DNA of 64,000 nucleotides, from positions 801,500-865,499 of the forward strand of contig RQTK01000049.1 in assembly GCA_003991915.1 (NCBI GenBank), in the 5' to 3' direction. This DNA comes from Elysia chlorotica (lineage: Eukaryota > Mollusca > Gastropoda > Plakobranchidae). Positions 29,363-42,006 of the stretch are shown in pieces. The translations under genes and the position numbers were made by a program. The notes beneath the pieces were generated by a model. That model did not search any database. It was not told the DNA's origin and was given only the letters and a program-made list of their open reading frames with translations. Numbering within the stretch: the first letter of the stretch is position 1; every line of letters begins with the position of its first letter.

Positions 29363-32300
29363 ATGTCAAATGTATGAATAATAAGATAGTGTTAACGTAA
29401 AAGTGATTTTGTTTAAGATAGATCTTGAACCTAGTTTAAACCTATTTATAAAAGTAGACTATTACTGTCTTTTCGATGTCTGGACATTAGGCTCTGAACT
29501 AGAACTAAGAAAGATAGAATGTACAACGATTATATCCAAAGTAGATCTAGATTAGATCTAACATATCATAAAAATGTTATAGGTAGAAGGCTTCAGGGAT
29601 CCTGAATTGTAAGTTAGAACTAGAATAGAATCTAGTGGCACAGGGCAACGTCAGAGTAGATCTAGATTCTAGACTAGATCTCTAGAGCGCAAACCGACTT
29701 TCAATCAGAGGTCCCTAAGTCGATTCACATATCAAGCTGCTCAGTTTCCTTAATATGGGTATCGTTTCCTATTGGTTTGGCCGGGGTCAGAAAATAGCTG
29801 CCCACATCCGGAGTATTTTAACTGTCTCGGGGGTTCCCTCTAGAAACTATGTCAAGCGTCATTTGTCGATCAGCGCAATCATCGTAAAATGGTGCAGAAC
29901 CATATATGTCGATCCGCAGAGAGCTCGACTGTCTTTAGATGGGAGCACCATTGCACCATCAATTCTTAGTATTTTGCTTTCCACTCTTTATTAGTTTCTC
30001 TTTTTTCCCTCCACTCCTTGATTCCTTTTCAGTTTTCTATCTCACTAACTCTTTCTTTTTCTCCTTCTCTTTCCTTTCTATCTCTCACAATCTCTTTGTT
30101 TTTGTTCTTTCCTTCTTACTCTCTCTTTTCTTTATTTCTCTCTCTCTTTTCCTGACTCATTGGGCAATATTGGCGCAGATGTCCTAGAGGAACGCAGTAT
30201 CCAATCGTATGGCCGTATGTTTGATATTATAAATGTAAATTCCTCAAATTAAATTTTGATCCCTTAACAAAAGCATTTCAAGACCTTTTCTTTAGTTCTT
30301 GGAAGATATGTTCACTGCTGTAGAAGTGTGTTAACGCTGGTAATCCACCTCATCGAAATCAAACAAATCTTCCTGTCCCTATCCCTTTACTAGTCTATGA
30401 GCAGGGAAGTCAAGTATGTATTCTAATCAGACTAATGTAGACAGTAATTTACTATGTATACAAAGTCCCTATTTAATAGGTTGAAATTATATAATTATTG
30501 TAATTAAAATTGAGCTACTTAGAAACAAACACTGAAATTTGAGGCCATTGAATTGATAATTTGTATCCATTTTTCTTTACAAAGCTGCTTTGGGTTTCAA
30601 ACAAAATCTAATTAACCTCTTGATTAAAGCCAGTATCTTTAAATTTCGAGTCTGAAAACTAAGAAGAAGAAAAAAGGTTAACTTACTTTTCTCTATCACA
30701 GTCTGGAAGGGGTGTAGTGGATTTTTGTCAGAGAGTCCAGTTTCAAATCATGAGAAAGCCACAGGTTTGATCCTGGGTTGTAAAAAGATTGTTTTGAAAT
30801 CTCTATTATAAGGCTGACTATATATGTTTGTATTTATTTTGACAATAGCATTTTAGAGTCTCACAAACTCATTCACATCTTATTACTTGTCTGAGATCTA
30901 TATCTCCATGTCATTATTTTCCAGATTTCAAATGTAGAAAACCTATCACCTCAAATTATTCGACAAGTTGCAAAGGAAGTGAGTGGCCTTTGTCGAAATC
31001 CACCAGAAGGCATAAAAGTTTTCATGAATGATGAAGATGTGACAGACATTCAAGCAACAATCGATGGTCCAGGTATTTACTTGTTCATATAATTATTGGC
31101 AATCATTTTGCCTCCTAACATTATGAAACAAAAGATTTTAGAATCTAGATAGATAGCAAGATGTATCAAGACAGTTACTGTGAATTTTGCTTTGCTTCAT
31201 TATGTGCTACTTTATATCTTACCTTATTTCTTCCACATTGAGGTTTGAAAATGTTATTTTAATCACGGTTTAAAAGGACAACTATTATTATGCTCATAAT
31301 CGGATAATGGCTAAGCAGAAATTACAATTATTCTGTTTACTTCAGTTTTAGTTTGACATTTGTGTACATGTATCACCTAATAACCTGTTATATCAGTACC
31401 AGGCCTTGGCAGTAAAAACAATACAATAATGAGCTGTGATTTTGCTACATGAAGATCCTTAATCCCTTAGTCAGAGTCAACAAAAGTCAGACGGTCATAT
31501 TTCTTTCCAGAGAGACATTTTATTGGGGCGTAAGAAAAGTTACCTTTTTTTTTTTTAAACATCTGAGGCAACACTTTTTAGTGTGAATTAAATACAACCG
31601 GTGTCGTAATGCATTTCTGTCAACCCGTACACTTTTTCTCCTCAAATATGCCAATATGTTTTTTTTACCCAAAAATTTCAACCACGATGCTTTTCGCAAT
31701 TTTAAATCAATGAACACAGCATTATAACACCCTAAACCCCCTCCTATTTAGAGTCCACACGGTCACATTAATAACACATGAGATCAACATTTTTTACTCA
31801 ACTGCTTGGTTAGGTAGACCAGTATTTCGCTATGCAATGGGCACAAATAAACATGATAGAACAAGAGTGAATCTATCATACTGCTTAAATACATACATTT
31901 CATTAGGCTAAAACAAAATTTTGATGTTGCTCTTTTACTGTACATTGTTGGTTTATTGTAATACAAAATAAATGCATGTGTTAAAGTACAGATAACACTT
32001 AAGTTGTTGTTTTCAAACCAATCTGAAACATCAAGTATTTCAAAGTTTAATGGGGTTCATCAAAAAAAGTCTGAAATTTTTATACTATTATAACTCAAAA
32101 TATTCATTAGAGGGCTTATTTTGGACTCAGTTTTTACAAAATTTTCTGGGGAGCATGTCCAGACAATTTTGTCAAGGGGCACTCCCAGGCCTGAAAAAAA
32201 GTGCTTTATGACCACAATGATCCACAGTTGTCCACTTAAATTGTACTCATGTTTATAAAGTTTAATGTCATTATCATCATAATGTATAAGTACAGCTGTA

Positions 32301-34112
32301 AAGTTGCTTTGTTTTTTCTTTTCAGCTGATACTCCTTATGCAGGAGGAACTTTTCGGATGAAACTTGTTCTTGGTAACAACTTTCCCTCAGAACCCCCAA
32401 AAGCCTTCTTCCTCACCAAAATATTTCATCCCAATGTGTCAAGCAATGGTGAAATCTGTGTCAACACTCTAAAGAAAGACTGGAAACCTGACTCAGGAAT
32501 AAAACATATTTTATTGGTAATTTTATTTCATTGATTTTAATTTTGGCCCCATCTGTAATTTATCCTAAGTCCATAAGTTGTCCATCTCATTTTAGCCTCT
32601 GGCCATCACACCAGTCCAAGGTTTCTGCTACATGGACTCATTGTTTTCGCGAGTGACACAAGTAAATAATAGTAACTTGCTCCTCAGGAAAGATATTTTG
32701 TTATTAAAAATTTGGATTGGTTTAAATACATTTATCCCTCTTAAAATGACATTCTTTCGAGCGTGCTGGATGTATTCGGATCAAATCTTATGAAATATAT
32801 CCTATCAGAGCCTAATTTGAATGCTTTTGGACAAATGTTTTATTTCTTGCATTTTAATTATTCACAATGTGCAATACAAATTCAGTTACAAATGAAAGAC
32901 TAAGAGTATTGTACTGAATTGATCATTCATATAATGTTTTTTTCTACCTATCAACGTTAACAATGTTGTCTTTAGGCAACTTATGGGAAAAAAATCAGAC
33001 CATGAAAGGAGATGCACGCATTATCATGTTGTAATAAAAAATGATAAAGAGTTTGAAAAAAAAAATACACAGTAATTTTTTTTTTTCCCTTCCAGACGGT
33101 AAAGTGTTTGTTGATTGTGCCTAATCCTGAGTCAGCGTTGAATGCCGAAGCAGGAAAATTATTGTTGGAACAGTATGAAGATTACTCACTGAGAGCGAAG
33201 ATGTTCACAGAAATTCATGCCAAACCTCTCAGGTAAAAGCAATATTAGGAACAAATAAATTTGGTCACTTTATCTGGAAAAATTCAATAGTTATTGGTAT
33301 AGTCTACTTAACCCGAGAGAAAATGATCAGTACGGCACTCGTGTTTCAATAATGGCACAGTTAGTAAAAAATTTGAACGGTATTCCATCTTTCTAGTTCA
33401 GTCCATCTTCAGTTTCTTGGAATTTTGATATTTATGTGATCTTGCCCAATAAAATCCAGACTTGCCATTTGTTGTGATTTTTTTCCGACATTTTTTTTCT
33501 TCTGATTTTCCACATTTGTTGGAAGGATACTTGTCTAAAGGTCCAACAACCTTGATATTGTATAAGTCAGGATTGGGATAAAAAAGGATAACTGAGAAAG
33601 TGAAATGAAGTGGATAAAATAAGTGCCTCTTGGCATGCCTCATTATTTCTGTTTACTGGTTTAAAAAAAATCTTATTAGAAAATTGGTTTGCGTTTAAAA
33701 GGAGGACAATTTGATTAGCTGTCGTAAAATCTGTTCCAGTAATACAGCAAAGTTCAGGGTTTGGACATTTTTTTCACTGTGATTCCAATTACTGAAAATG
33801 ATAGTGACTGAAAGTCTAGCTTTAAATAATTTCTTGTTGCATCATATGATTATCTATAAATCAGTGCTCGTTTTGAAATTCAAAAACTTAAGTTTTTGTC
33901 TTTGCAAATTGCTTTTTATAGAATTTCCATCCGTGACAGTTTCTCAATTATATTTTAATTCACCTTTTTTCCTTGAATCCAGAGCAACAGAAGACAATTG
34001 CTCAACCGAAGACAAGAGCTCAGAGGGACCTCTTGCAAAGAAACATGCAGGGGATAAAAAGGTGGTGGACAAAAAGAAGAGAGACAAAAAGAAAACATTG
34101 AAGAGATTGTGA
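29363..34112 (+). CDS. UBE2S: Ubiquitin-conjugating enzyme E2 S
   Basis: Family role: the E2 that extends K11-linked ubiquitin chains on APC/C substrates in mitosis. Exons: 29363-29371 (tentative, MSN), 30925-31072, 32326-32516, 33096-33232, 33983-34112. The last four are firm, with AG/GT borders and matched phases; the total is 204 aa against about 222 in vertebrates. The UBC fold opens [19 protein letters not shown], matching the family N-terminus. HPN is at residues 87-89 and the active-site cysteine is Cys97 in [12 protein letters not shown]. The C-terminal tail is basic (AKKHAGDKK...) and ends TLKRL, corresponding to the leucine/arginine end that docks on APC/C. The short first exon was chosen because exon 2 needs a phase-0 partner and ATGTCAAAT followed by GTATGA supplies one; this is the weakest part. 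Divergent from ARL6IP1. Confidence 0.93.
30695..30795 (+). mobile_element. Possible degenerate SINE head
   Basis: B-box-like AGGTTTGATCCTG after a weak A-box-like stretch, in UBE2S intron 1. Little beyond the box supports it. Confidence 0.3.
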
Positions 34113-34833
34113 CCTTTCATCTTGACTACCATTAAAATTCCTGTCATCCTTCAGCCACTTTCTCTCTGTCTGTCCGTTGAAGTCATGTTCTACAAATCAC
34201 AATTTTATTCTTGTCATCACCATTGCAATCATGCACATTTTGGTTATTGGTTGAGGAAACCGTCATCCTAACATTTTAGATGATCATGTTTACTAAATTA
34301 TGTACAACTGATTTACTCATTTATTTAAAGGTGCAAATTTTGATGTTGGAAATATATAATATATATTGTGTATAATATAAAAACAAATGTATCTTTTTGT
34401 GATAGTGTGGATGTAGAGTTAAGCTAGCTGAGGTAGAAATTTTGTTTATTTTTTTAGTAGTGTGTGGATGTTGAAATAAGCTAGATGAGGTAATATTTTT
34501 GTTTGTTTATTATTTAATAATGCTTTTCTTTAAATTTTCTCTGTCAATATCTTAATTTCAATTCAAGCAGATAAATTATTATTTATTATGACAACACATT
34601 TTTATCCATATTATGGTTTTTGTGGCAATGTAAGCTACCACATATCCCAATGGAATGAGCCCTACTATGATATTTTGATACAATTAATAGCTTTATTCTT
34701 ACAAACACTTTCCTTAATTGATTATTGAGTTGTTTACAAGTGTGAGAATCCAACATGAAAGTCTAAACACTGTTTAGATTTCTATTCAGAGTTGTAATTA
34801 GCTTGCATGCATATTTATTTTTAAAAATACTCC

Positions 34834-34839
34834 ATTAAA
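34834..34839 (+). terminator. Candidate poly(A) signal for UBE2S
   Basis: ATTAAA about 720 nt past the stop codon, followed within 25 nt by a TG-rich stretch (TGTGTGACCTGTT). An earlier ATTAAA at 34131 is only 19 nt from the stop. Confidence 0.35.
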
Positions 34840-35704
34840 GTATTTTTGTCTTTAATGTGTGACCTGTTCCATTTGAATGACAAATCCTGATTTTTTATTG
34901 TTTACTTTTTTGTGGGTGTAATCTCTTAGATATGATTTTTTTATCTTTTAAAAATCTCGGCTGATTTGAAACATAGATTCAACTTTTGGTGTCGAGCATT
35001 GATAGAAATTTTTATTTTTTTTACATTTTAATTTGTAAGAAAAAAAAAGTAAACAAGCTTCAGTTTAAAACTAAAAGTTAGTATCTAGAACCAGTGTTTT
35101 GAATATTGCAGGGGATATATGGACCCTTGAGGTCACAATTCAGGAACCTCGGCATTTTTGAAAGACTTGTTGCCTGCTTGCAGGTTAACCTGCTATGATG
35201 CAACAGCATCCGATTATGACTAGTGAATGTAATGGGTGAATGTGGCAGCTGTTTGTGTTAACTTATTTTTTAGTCTCATTTGCGTGTTTTAATTATTAAA
35301 CAATTGTGCATTGAAATACATGAAACTTTTCTTTTGTTTATTTTTTCACTTATTGATTTTTTTAAAAGTAATGCAGTGGTACCTTTCATATTATATTTAA
35401 CCTGATCAGTATGTTGGCAAATAGCAGACAGATGGAGAGGAAATTTGTTTGAAATTGAAATCAACACTTTTATTTTGATTTTATAGTATAATCCCTGCTA
35501 CGGACAGCTAATTCTTTAACTAACCGGAACGTCTGATACATGTATCACCCAGAGGGAAAGTAGTTTACTTTAGTACACAAGGTTTGCATAGTCGAGCAAC
35601 AGAAATAATTACACTCAAATAATATCAGTTTCACTATAGATTAAGATAAGAATTAAGATTTATATTTCATGATTGTGTGCTGCTGCAACTAGAAATGAAA
35701 ATAC

Positions 35705-35925
35705 ATGTATGTCTAGTGTAAAGTGGTTCGAGCCCTGGCAATCTCACCACTACTGGTTGGGTCAGTGTCAGTTTAATGTGACTGACTGAGACAGGAGTCA
35801 TGATATCCTGGCCCTGTTTCCTGCGTGGCAGCACATAAAATGGTCAGTCTTGGGGCACATCCACAATATAGCCTATAGAGTGCTGACGTTCGACGTTGAA
35901 CCAATTCAACTCAACTTAGAAGAGA
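35705..35925 (+). mobile_element. SINE family A, plus orientation
   Basis: The partial head ends in GTGGTTCGAGCCCTGG. The body has GGCAGCACATAAAATGGTCAG and the 3' end TAGAGTGCTGACGTTCGACG. It forms an inverted pair with the copy that follows. Confidence 0.78.
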
Positions 35926-35994
35926 AGCTTGCTCCTATATTAAAGCGTCCTTGGTATCCAAAGAGGATCACATACGATGATGGGTCCGAAGGCT

Positions 35995-36205
35995 TACATC
36001 TGACAATTTACATGCTGCCACACACACAAGACAGTGCAGGAATATGAGGACTTCTGAGTCATCGGGTCACATTATACATTCTACATGTACTGACACAGAC
36101 TCAACCAGGAGGAGGCGAAATCTGACAAATAAATTTAGCCCGATTGTGAGCTCAAACTGGGGACTTCCCTGGGCTCTGAACGCTTTACCACCTGCGCTTG
36201 CATAC
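35995..36205 (-). mobile_element. SINE family A, minus orientation
   Basis: Reads as the complement of the family body (CTGACAATTTACATGCTGCC) followed by a complemented tRNA head (GAGCTCAAACTGGGG, then CGCTTTACCACCTG). It begins about 70 bp from the end of the plus copy. Confidence 0.72.
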
Positions 36206-37209
36206 TCCCAAATAATACATGTATACTTCCTCAGAATGCAATGATTCTTATAGGAGCAGGAGCATTCTATTAGATTTAAAACCTGATTAGTGATTGACAT
36301 AAATTGATCGAACAAGAGAGAATGATTTGAGGAGAGATTTCAAAAATACATGTCAGATGCAAACTACTCGTGCATGATGTAACATGGCGGTTACTGAGAC
36401 TTGTAAAGTATTTGTGTTCTCAAAAGTTGGCACCTATGTAACACTAACACTAGTATTAGTAGTAACAGATGGAAAACATGAGTTGTGATTTTAGATTTAT
36501 ATGTATTGAGCAGGTAAGGGAGAACAATTTGAGGAGATGCGAAAATAAGCAAGATGCAACCTACACCTCAGTGATTGGATACCCACTCAGGCATAAGTGT
36601 AATACGGCGGTTAATGAAAACGTATACTCAGGGTTCTTTTCTAGTTAAAAATCTCCCAGGTTCACAAGAAAGATCCCATACAGTGTCTCATTCAGAGGGC
36701 AGACCATGAGTAAATTATGTTAGTTTAAGCTACAAGGGGATGAAATAAACTGTCAACTTATTTTTCTCCTACATTTACTTATCTGTTGCGTTGAATTGAA
36801 GGCGGTTTGAGTTGTCACATGACTGACAGAGGAAGCGACTTTTTTTCATCTTCCACCACAATGCCCGTGCCTCCTTTTGATATTTTTTGGCTCCTATGCC
36901 CCCTCCCCTAAGCATACATAACCATATGACCTCTCAACCTCTTCATTACCACATCTCTAAATGTCTCAACAATGACTAGCCGTCTTAGTTAAGGAGAGAT
37001 ATTGACAACCAACTCATTAGTAGAGTAAGCAAAAAATAACATTGGAGAAAGAGATATTGTTTTCAAATCTACTCTCTTAAGAATTGGGACATTTTCTGGA
37101 AAGGACAAGTCATTACAGTCATATACACAGGGGTGAATATATTGTTTCACAGAGAAAACGAATTCTTAAATATAGAGAGAGATCACCCACTGTATAAAAA
37201 ATGGATTTT

Positions 37210-37345
37210 CATAATAATAATAATAATAATAATATCCTTCTTTTCCTCCTCCTGCTCCTCCTCATTATTGTTGTTGTTATTATAATTGTTATTATTATTT
37301 TTATTTTTATTTTTTTTAATAATAATTATAATTATTATATCGTTA
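37210..37345. repeat. (AAT)n-rich low-complexity patch
   Basis: A plus-strand AAT run changes to CTC/TTG and then TTA-type triplets, giving both poly-Asn and poly-Ile/Leu ORFs that are artefacts. Confidence 0.9.
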
Positions 37346-38058
37346 TTAAAAATAAGTTTAATCATTGTATTATACAAATTTCACTTAAATTAAAGGTCAT
37401 TTTCACAACTGAACATGCAGATGGTTTTAGACAAATAATGAAATTCGAAGATAATTGCCCATAAAAAAATCGTCTAAAGTTCATATTGTGCAGACTTTAC
37501 TGTCTTGGTATTTAGAATATCATCATATTAAATAATGTATATTGCATTCTCGAATATGCATTTCTCTTTCTGATTCAAACTGCCAGCATTTTTTTAAATG
37601 CATCTTCCCTGCAGGTCTAGGCTTTTCTAGATTCCAGATTGGTTCAGTTAAAAAACTTGGCATTCATTTCAAAATACACCTGAATGGATATCCAATCAAT
37701 TTAAATAGATTAGATGGATTAACATGATTGTGTCTTTTCTATGTAAGCAAGAGTCCTGAAATGCTGGAATCTGGTTGTTTGGTTGTTTTTTACTGCCCCC
37801 AACCGATTATGGAGCACAGATATTTTGAATAATGTTGGCTTCAAAAAAGTGTTTGATAGTGTTTTTTAAGAATTTCCAAGGACATTAAGATAGAGCAAAC
37901 AAGACATAAAGGTTCATAGACATAGTCGATCTTTATTAATAGATTCAATAATACATGTATATTAGTTTAACTTTATGCTAAATAGAAAATAATTCTAATT
38001 TCTCTTTTGGCTTAAAAATTTACATGACATTTCATTCACAATTTGAAACCATAAGATA

Positions 38059-38194
<136 letters not shown>

Positions 38195-41100
38195 TAAAGA
38201 AGGCGAGGGAGAGAAAAAAAGATGCATAACTTCCTCAATGGGATAGGTTGTTATTAAAAATCTTCTGCGTTTCAAAATCTCATATACTGTCTACTTCACA
38301 AGCTGTACAATAAAACAGCACTTAAAAATTGAAGAATTGCAAAATTTGAAAAAAAACAACAACAAAAACGAAACGGGAAAGAAAGATTATATTAGTTATA
38401 TCATTAACAACTAAGAACATTCTAAGACTTAAACTACATGGAAACTAGATAACAAAAAGATTAAAAACAAGTAGATTTGGCGCATATTCAACAAAACATG
38501 TGTTTATGTAAATTGCAATAGCCCATTCACTTTATTAAAGCAAGCACTGAATTTGGTACTTTAGGCAACCCTCTATAACTACAATTTAAGCATAATGTAG
38601 TTAAAAACAAATAGAACTTGTATTTCAACATAGTTGCAATGTTATATAAATTGCTTTGAACACAATATAAGATAACGATTTAGACACACAGACGTTTTCT
38701 GGATGACTGGCCACGAACTTAGTCCTAGCAGTACCACCCAAAGCAAAGAGGTAATCCAAGAAATAGATTTTTTCGACAACACTCAACATTATACGCCAAT
38801 GTTAAAAAACTGGGAACAGTGTCTATTTGCCATACTTTGTTGCTTTTTTGAAAAGCTGGGAACTGGTTTTATTTCCTTATAATATCTCGGCATTATCCCC
38901 TTTTGACGAAGCTGAGAAATAAAAATTCTTTGAATAGAGTTTACCTCAAAGCTACGAAGTAGAAAATAAGACACACAGAAAATTGATGGCAACATGCAGA
39001 AAGAACATCATGGAACAGAGATTTATGTATCCTGCATGCTCATTAAAATTTTAATCATGTGCTCCGCTAAACCCTGAATAAGATTTTCTCAAAGTGACAG
39101 ACTCTGGGGAAAAAAATACACTCAAAAACCAAAGTGTACCTCTTTGGAAAACTGAACTTTTCCTAAGTGGCTTTAAAGAACTACTGAGATAACCTTGAAA
39201 AAAAATTTCCGAAAATCAGGACAAAACATTTGGTTCTCCACCTGGTTGCATTTCAGTTCCAATGGAACAAATGTTTTCTTGTCTAAAAAAGATAACATTT
39301 TTAGAGAAATTAAAGAAAACAACATTCATGTTTGTAAGAGAGAAGAAAAAAAAGAGACAAAGAAAAGTAGATAGTATACAAGCACATATCCGAACATTTT
39401 GGAATACTTCAAGAACTTTGTTAAAGCTTTTAGGCTAGTTGTGCGTTCCTCCCAAAGTATTGCTGTAGTTAGTTGGCGAAAAAATGAAAAACTTTGCTGT
39501 AGAAAAAGGATACTTAATGAATGTACATCAAAATCTATATAAAATGTACATTTCAATTATAAACATGTAATTTCAATTTTCATTTTTTTTTTACGAATAC
39601 CGTATAATTAGTCAATAGACTTAGACTAAGCATTTAAAATAACATCATGGAGAAAAAAACTATCATAGTTGCAGCAGTTCAATGTTCAAGAATTTACATA
39701 AGAATTGTAACAAGTATTCATTGCACGTTATTGATTATAAATACAAACCCAATGCAAAAACAGAATACAATATGAATAGGGACATGTTTTGCACATAGAA
39801 CGATTGAGTTTAAAAGGCTTTGGTCTTTAAAACTAGAGCTTAAATAACAAAATCAATTTAATCAAGAAAACAATTTATTGTGCATTAAATACTGATACTT
39901 TTCTCGGCTAACAAATGAATGATATAAACTGATAATAAGCTATTGATCAAATGCTGCTACTCCTCTTAGCTTTCAACGTCCATACTGAGAAACAAATATC
40001 CAAAACAATAATATTATGATCTAATGGTTCATTATGAACTCTTTGCCTTAGTACTTTTCTTTCCCAGTGCAGAGAAAGACCATGGAGGGATCCAAAGTAA
40101 ATGTAACCTTTATTCTAGTTGAAGAAGAAAGAAATTTGCAATCTGAATCAAAGTTATAGTTTTTAAATCACTTTAAGACGAAATTTGTGATTTATGATTT
40201 ATGTGAAAGGAAATACAATGCCAATTCCTGCAGCTTGTTTACTAAATATTATTACTGAGTATACAACATGATAAGCTCAGTTAATTTATAATTACTGAAA
40301 AAAATTTTTTTTTAAATTTTACAACTGGAGAATAATTTTAAGCTAAACGCTCATGAAAACAAAACAAATGTACCATACAATTTCAATACTCAGCTACTAA
40401 GTATGTTACTTGTGCCAATCATAAGATGTTTTATTTTTGTTGCTGCTGTTTTTGTTATTTTTGTTATTTTTTTATTTTTTACATAACCACGAAACTGGTG
40501 AACTCTTTAAATTAACAGTTATATCTGCAACCGTTCTCTATACTTATACACTATTATTCTATGATAAAGACATGCATAATGAAAACCGAAAGAAACAAAA
40601 CGAAAAGAAATCCTTCTGAATCGGAGCACCATAATGAAAAAAAAAAAAGATTTAGCACGACCCTATAATAAAATAATGTGAATTTTTTTTTTTAATCTTG
40701 AAAGTAATGAATTCTAACAACATTTTAAACCATAGCAAAAATAGGAATATACAAAAAAAGTTTAGATACAGCAAATGTGCATCTCAATCTCTTAATCAGA
40801 AGATATTATTTTACACATGGACACGAAATATAAACTTGTAGTGATTGGAGACACAGATCATTACATCGAATAACTGATAAAAATTTATAAATATGGCAAT
40901 GATCATTTATAAACATCAACATCATTGCAGCACATTATCAGAAAGACGGTTTTCCACATGATTCATGACTTTTGTTTCATGTAGAAAGATTTTGCTAAAA
41001 TGAAAGAAAAAAAAGTTACGAAAGACAGATCTTGGGAACAGATTTCACACATGTTTTCTTTTCAATCAAGATCAGACTTTCTTAAAACAGTAACATGCCT

Positions 41101-41886
41101 TTAACTTTTGGAATATTTTGCTCAATCTTCTTTCTTCTTGTTTTTATTTGTTAATGAAATTGGGATCTGATGATAAATATGTTTCGGCCATCAGCCCCCC
41201 AAAAAGAAGAGATTTGTCAATTACGCCAGGGAAAATGTCTACACACTTATTCATTTGACCAAGTCTGGTGTAAAACTGGGTGCTGGACTCTCGAGTTCAA
41301 AAATAGCCTGTGACGTAGAGTTAGCTTGAGAGATGCACCTGCCTCATGCACCTTATCTTTATTTGCTGCTGCATTGAAAACAGCATTCCCAATTATGGTT
41401 GGTAGCAACATTTCACAAATGTTAACAGATTGAGCATTTTCAAAAATTCCGGTATTTTAAAAAATTTATTAATATCCATCCACTGAGGATTTGTTCAAAG
41501 ACTTAAGCAAAGAAAAAAAGACAACCAAAAAAAAAAAAAACAGGCACAAAAAAACCCCACCAACAACAACCCAGTTCCAAACTTCTAACAATTGCGTATG
41601 ACTTTTTAAGTGTAAGGATTCCCCCTTGCTGAACAATGTTATCAATTGCTTTAAATATTTACATAAAAAATTCTCAATCTTACTCATTAGCGTAATCTCA
41701 AATCATTTCTCTCTTTTATCCAGACTTGCGTCATTACAAAACAAAAACAATTGCTATTAATAAATGGAATAAAAATAAAACTAAACAGTTTTCAATTTTT
41801 CTATATAAACATTTTTATACATTGCATAAATATATTGAGCTACATAATTTTTCTTTTACATCTAGATCACTCATAATGGAAACCTA

Positions 41887-41892
41887 TTTATT
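41887..41892 (-). terminator. Candidate poly(A) signal for CLC-7 gene
   Basis: TTTATT on the plus strand, AATAAA on the minus strand, about 115 nt past the stop codon. Others occur further on (41463, 41358). Confidence 0.3.
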
Positions 41893-42006
41893 CTACGATT
41901 CAACTCATGTTTTACAAATTTGTTCAAATTCAGTTTTGAGGCAGAAGCATTCATTTAAGTATTTACTGCTGAAAATGCTTTGGTTTATGCAGAGTATAAT
42001 CTCCTG

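Noticed and set aside
29755-30187. UBE2S first exon or separate gene on the plus strand
   Set aside because: The open frames (starting [10 protein letters not shown] and MGAPLHHQF) do not resemble the UBE2S N-terminus and offer no suitable phase-0 donor; the second is a pyrimidine-rich tract.
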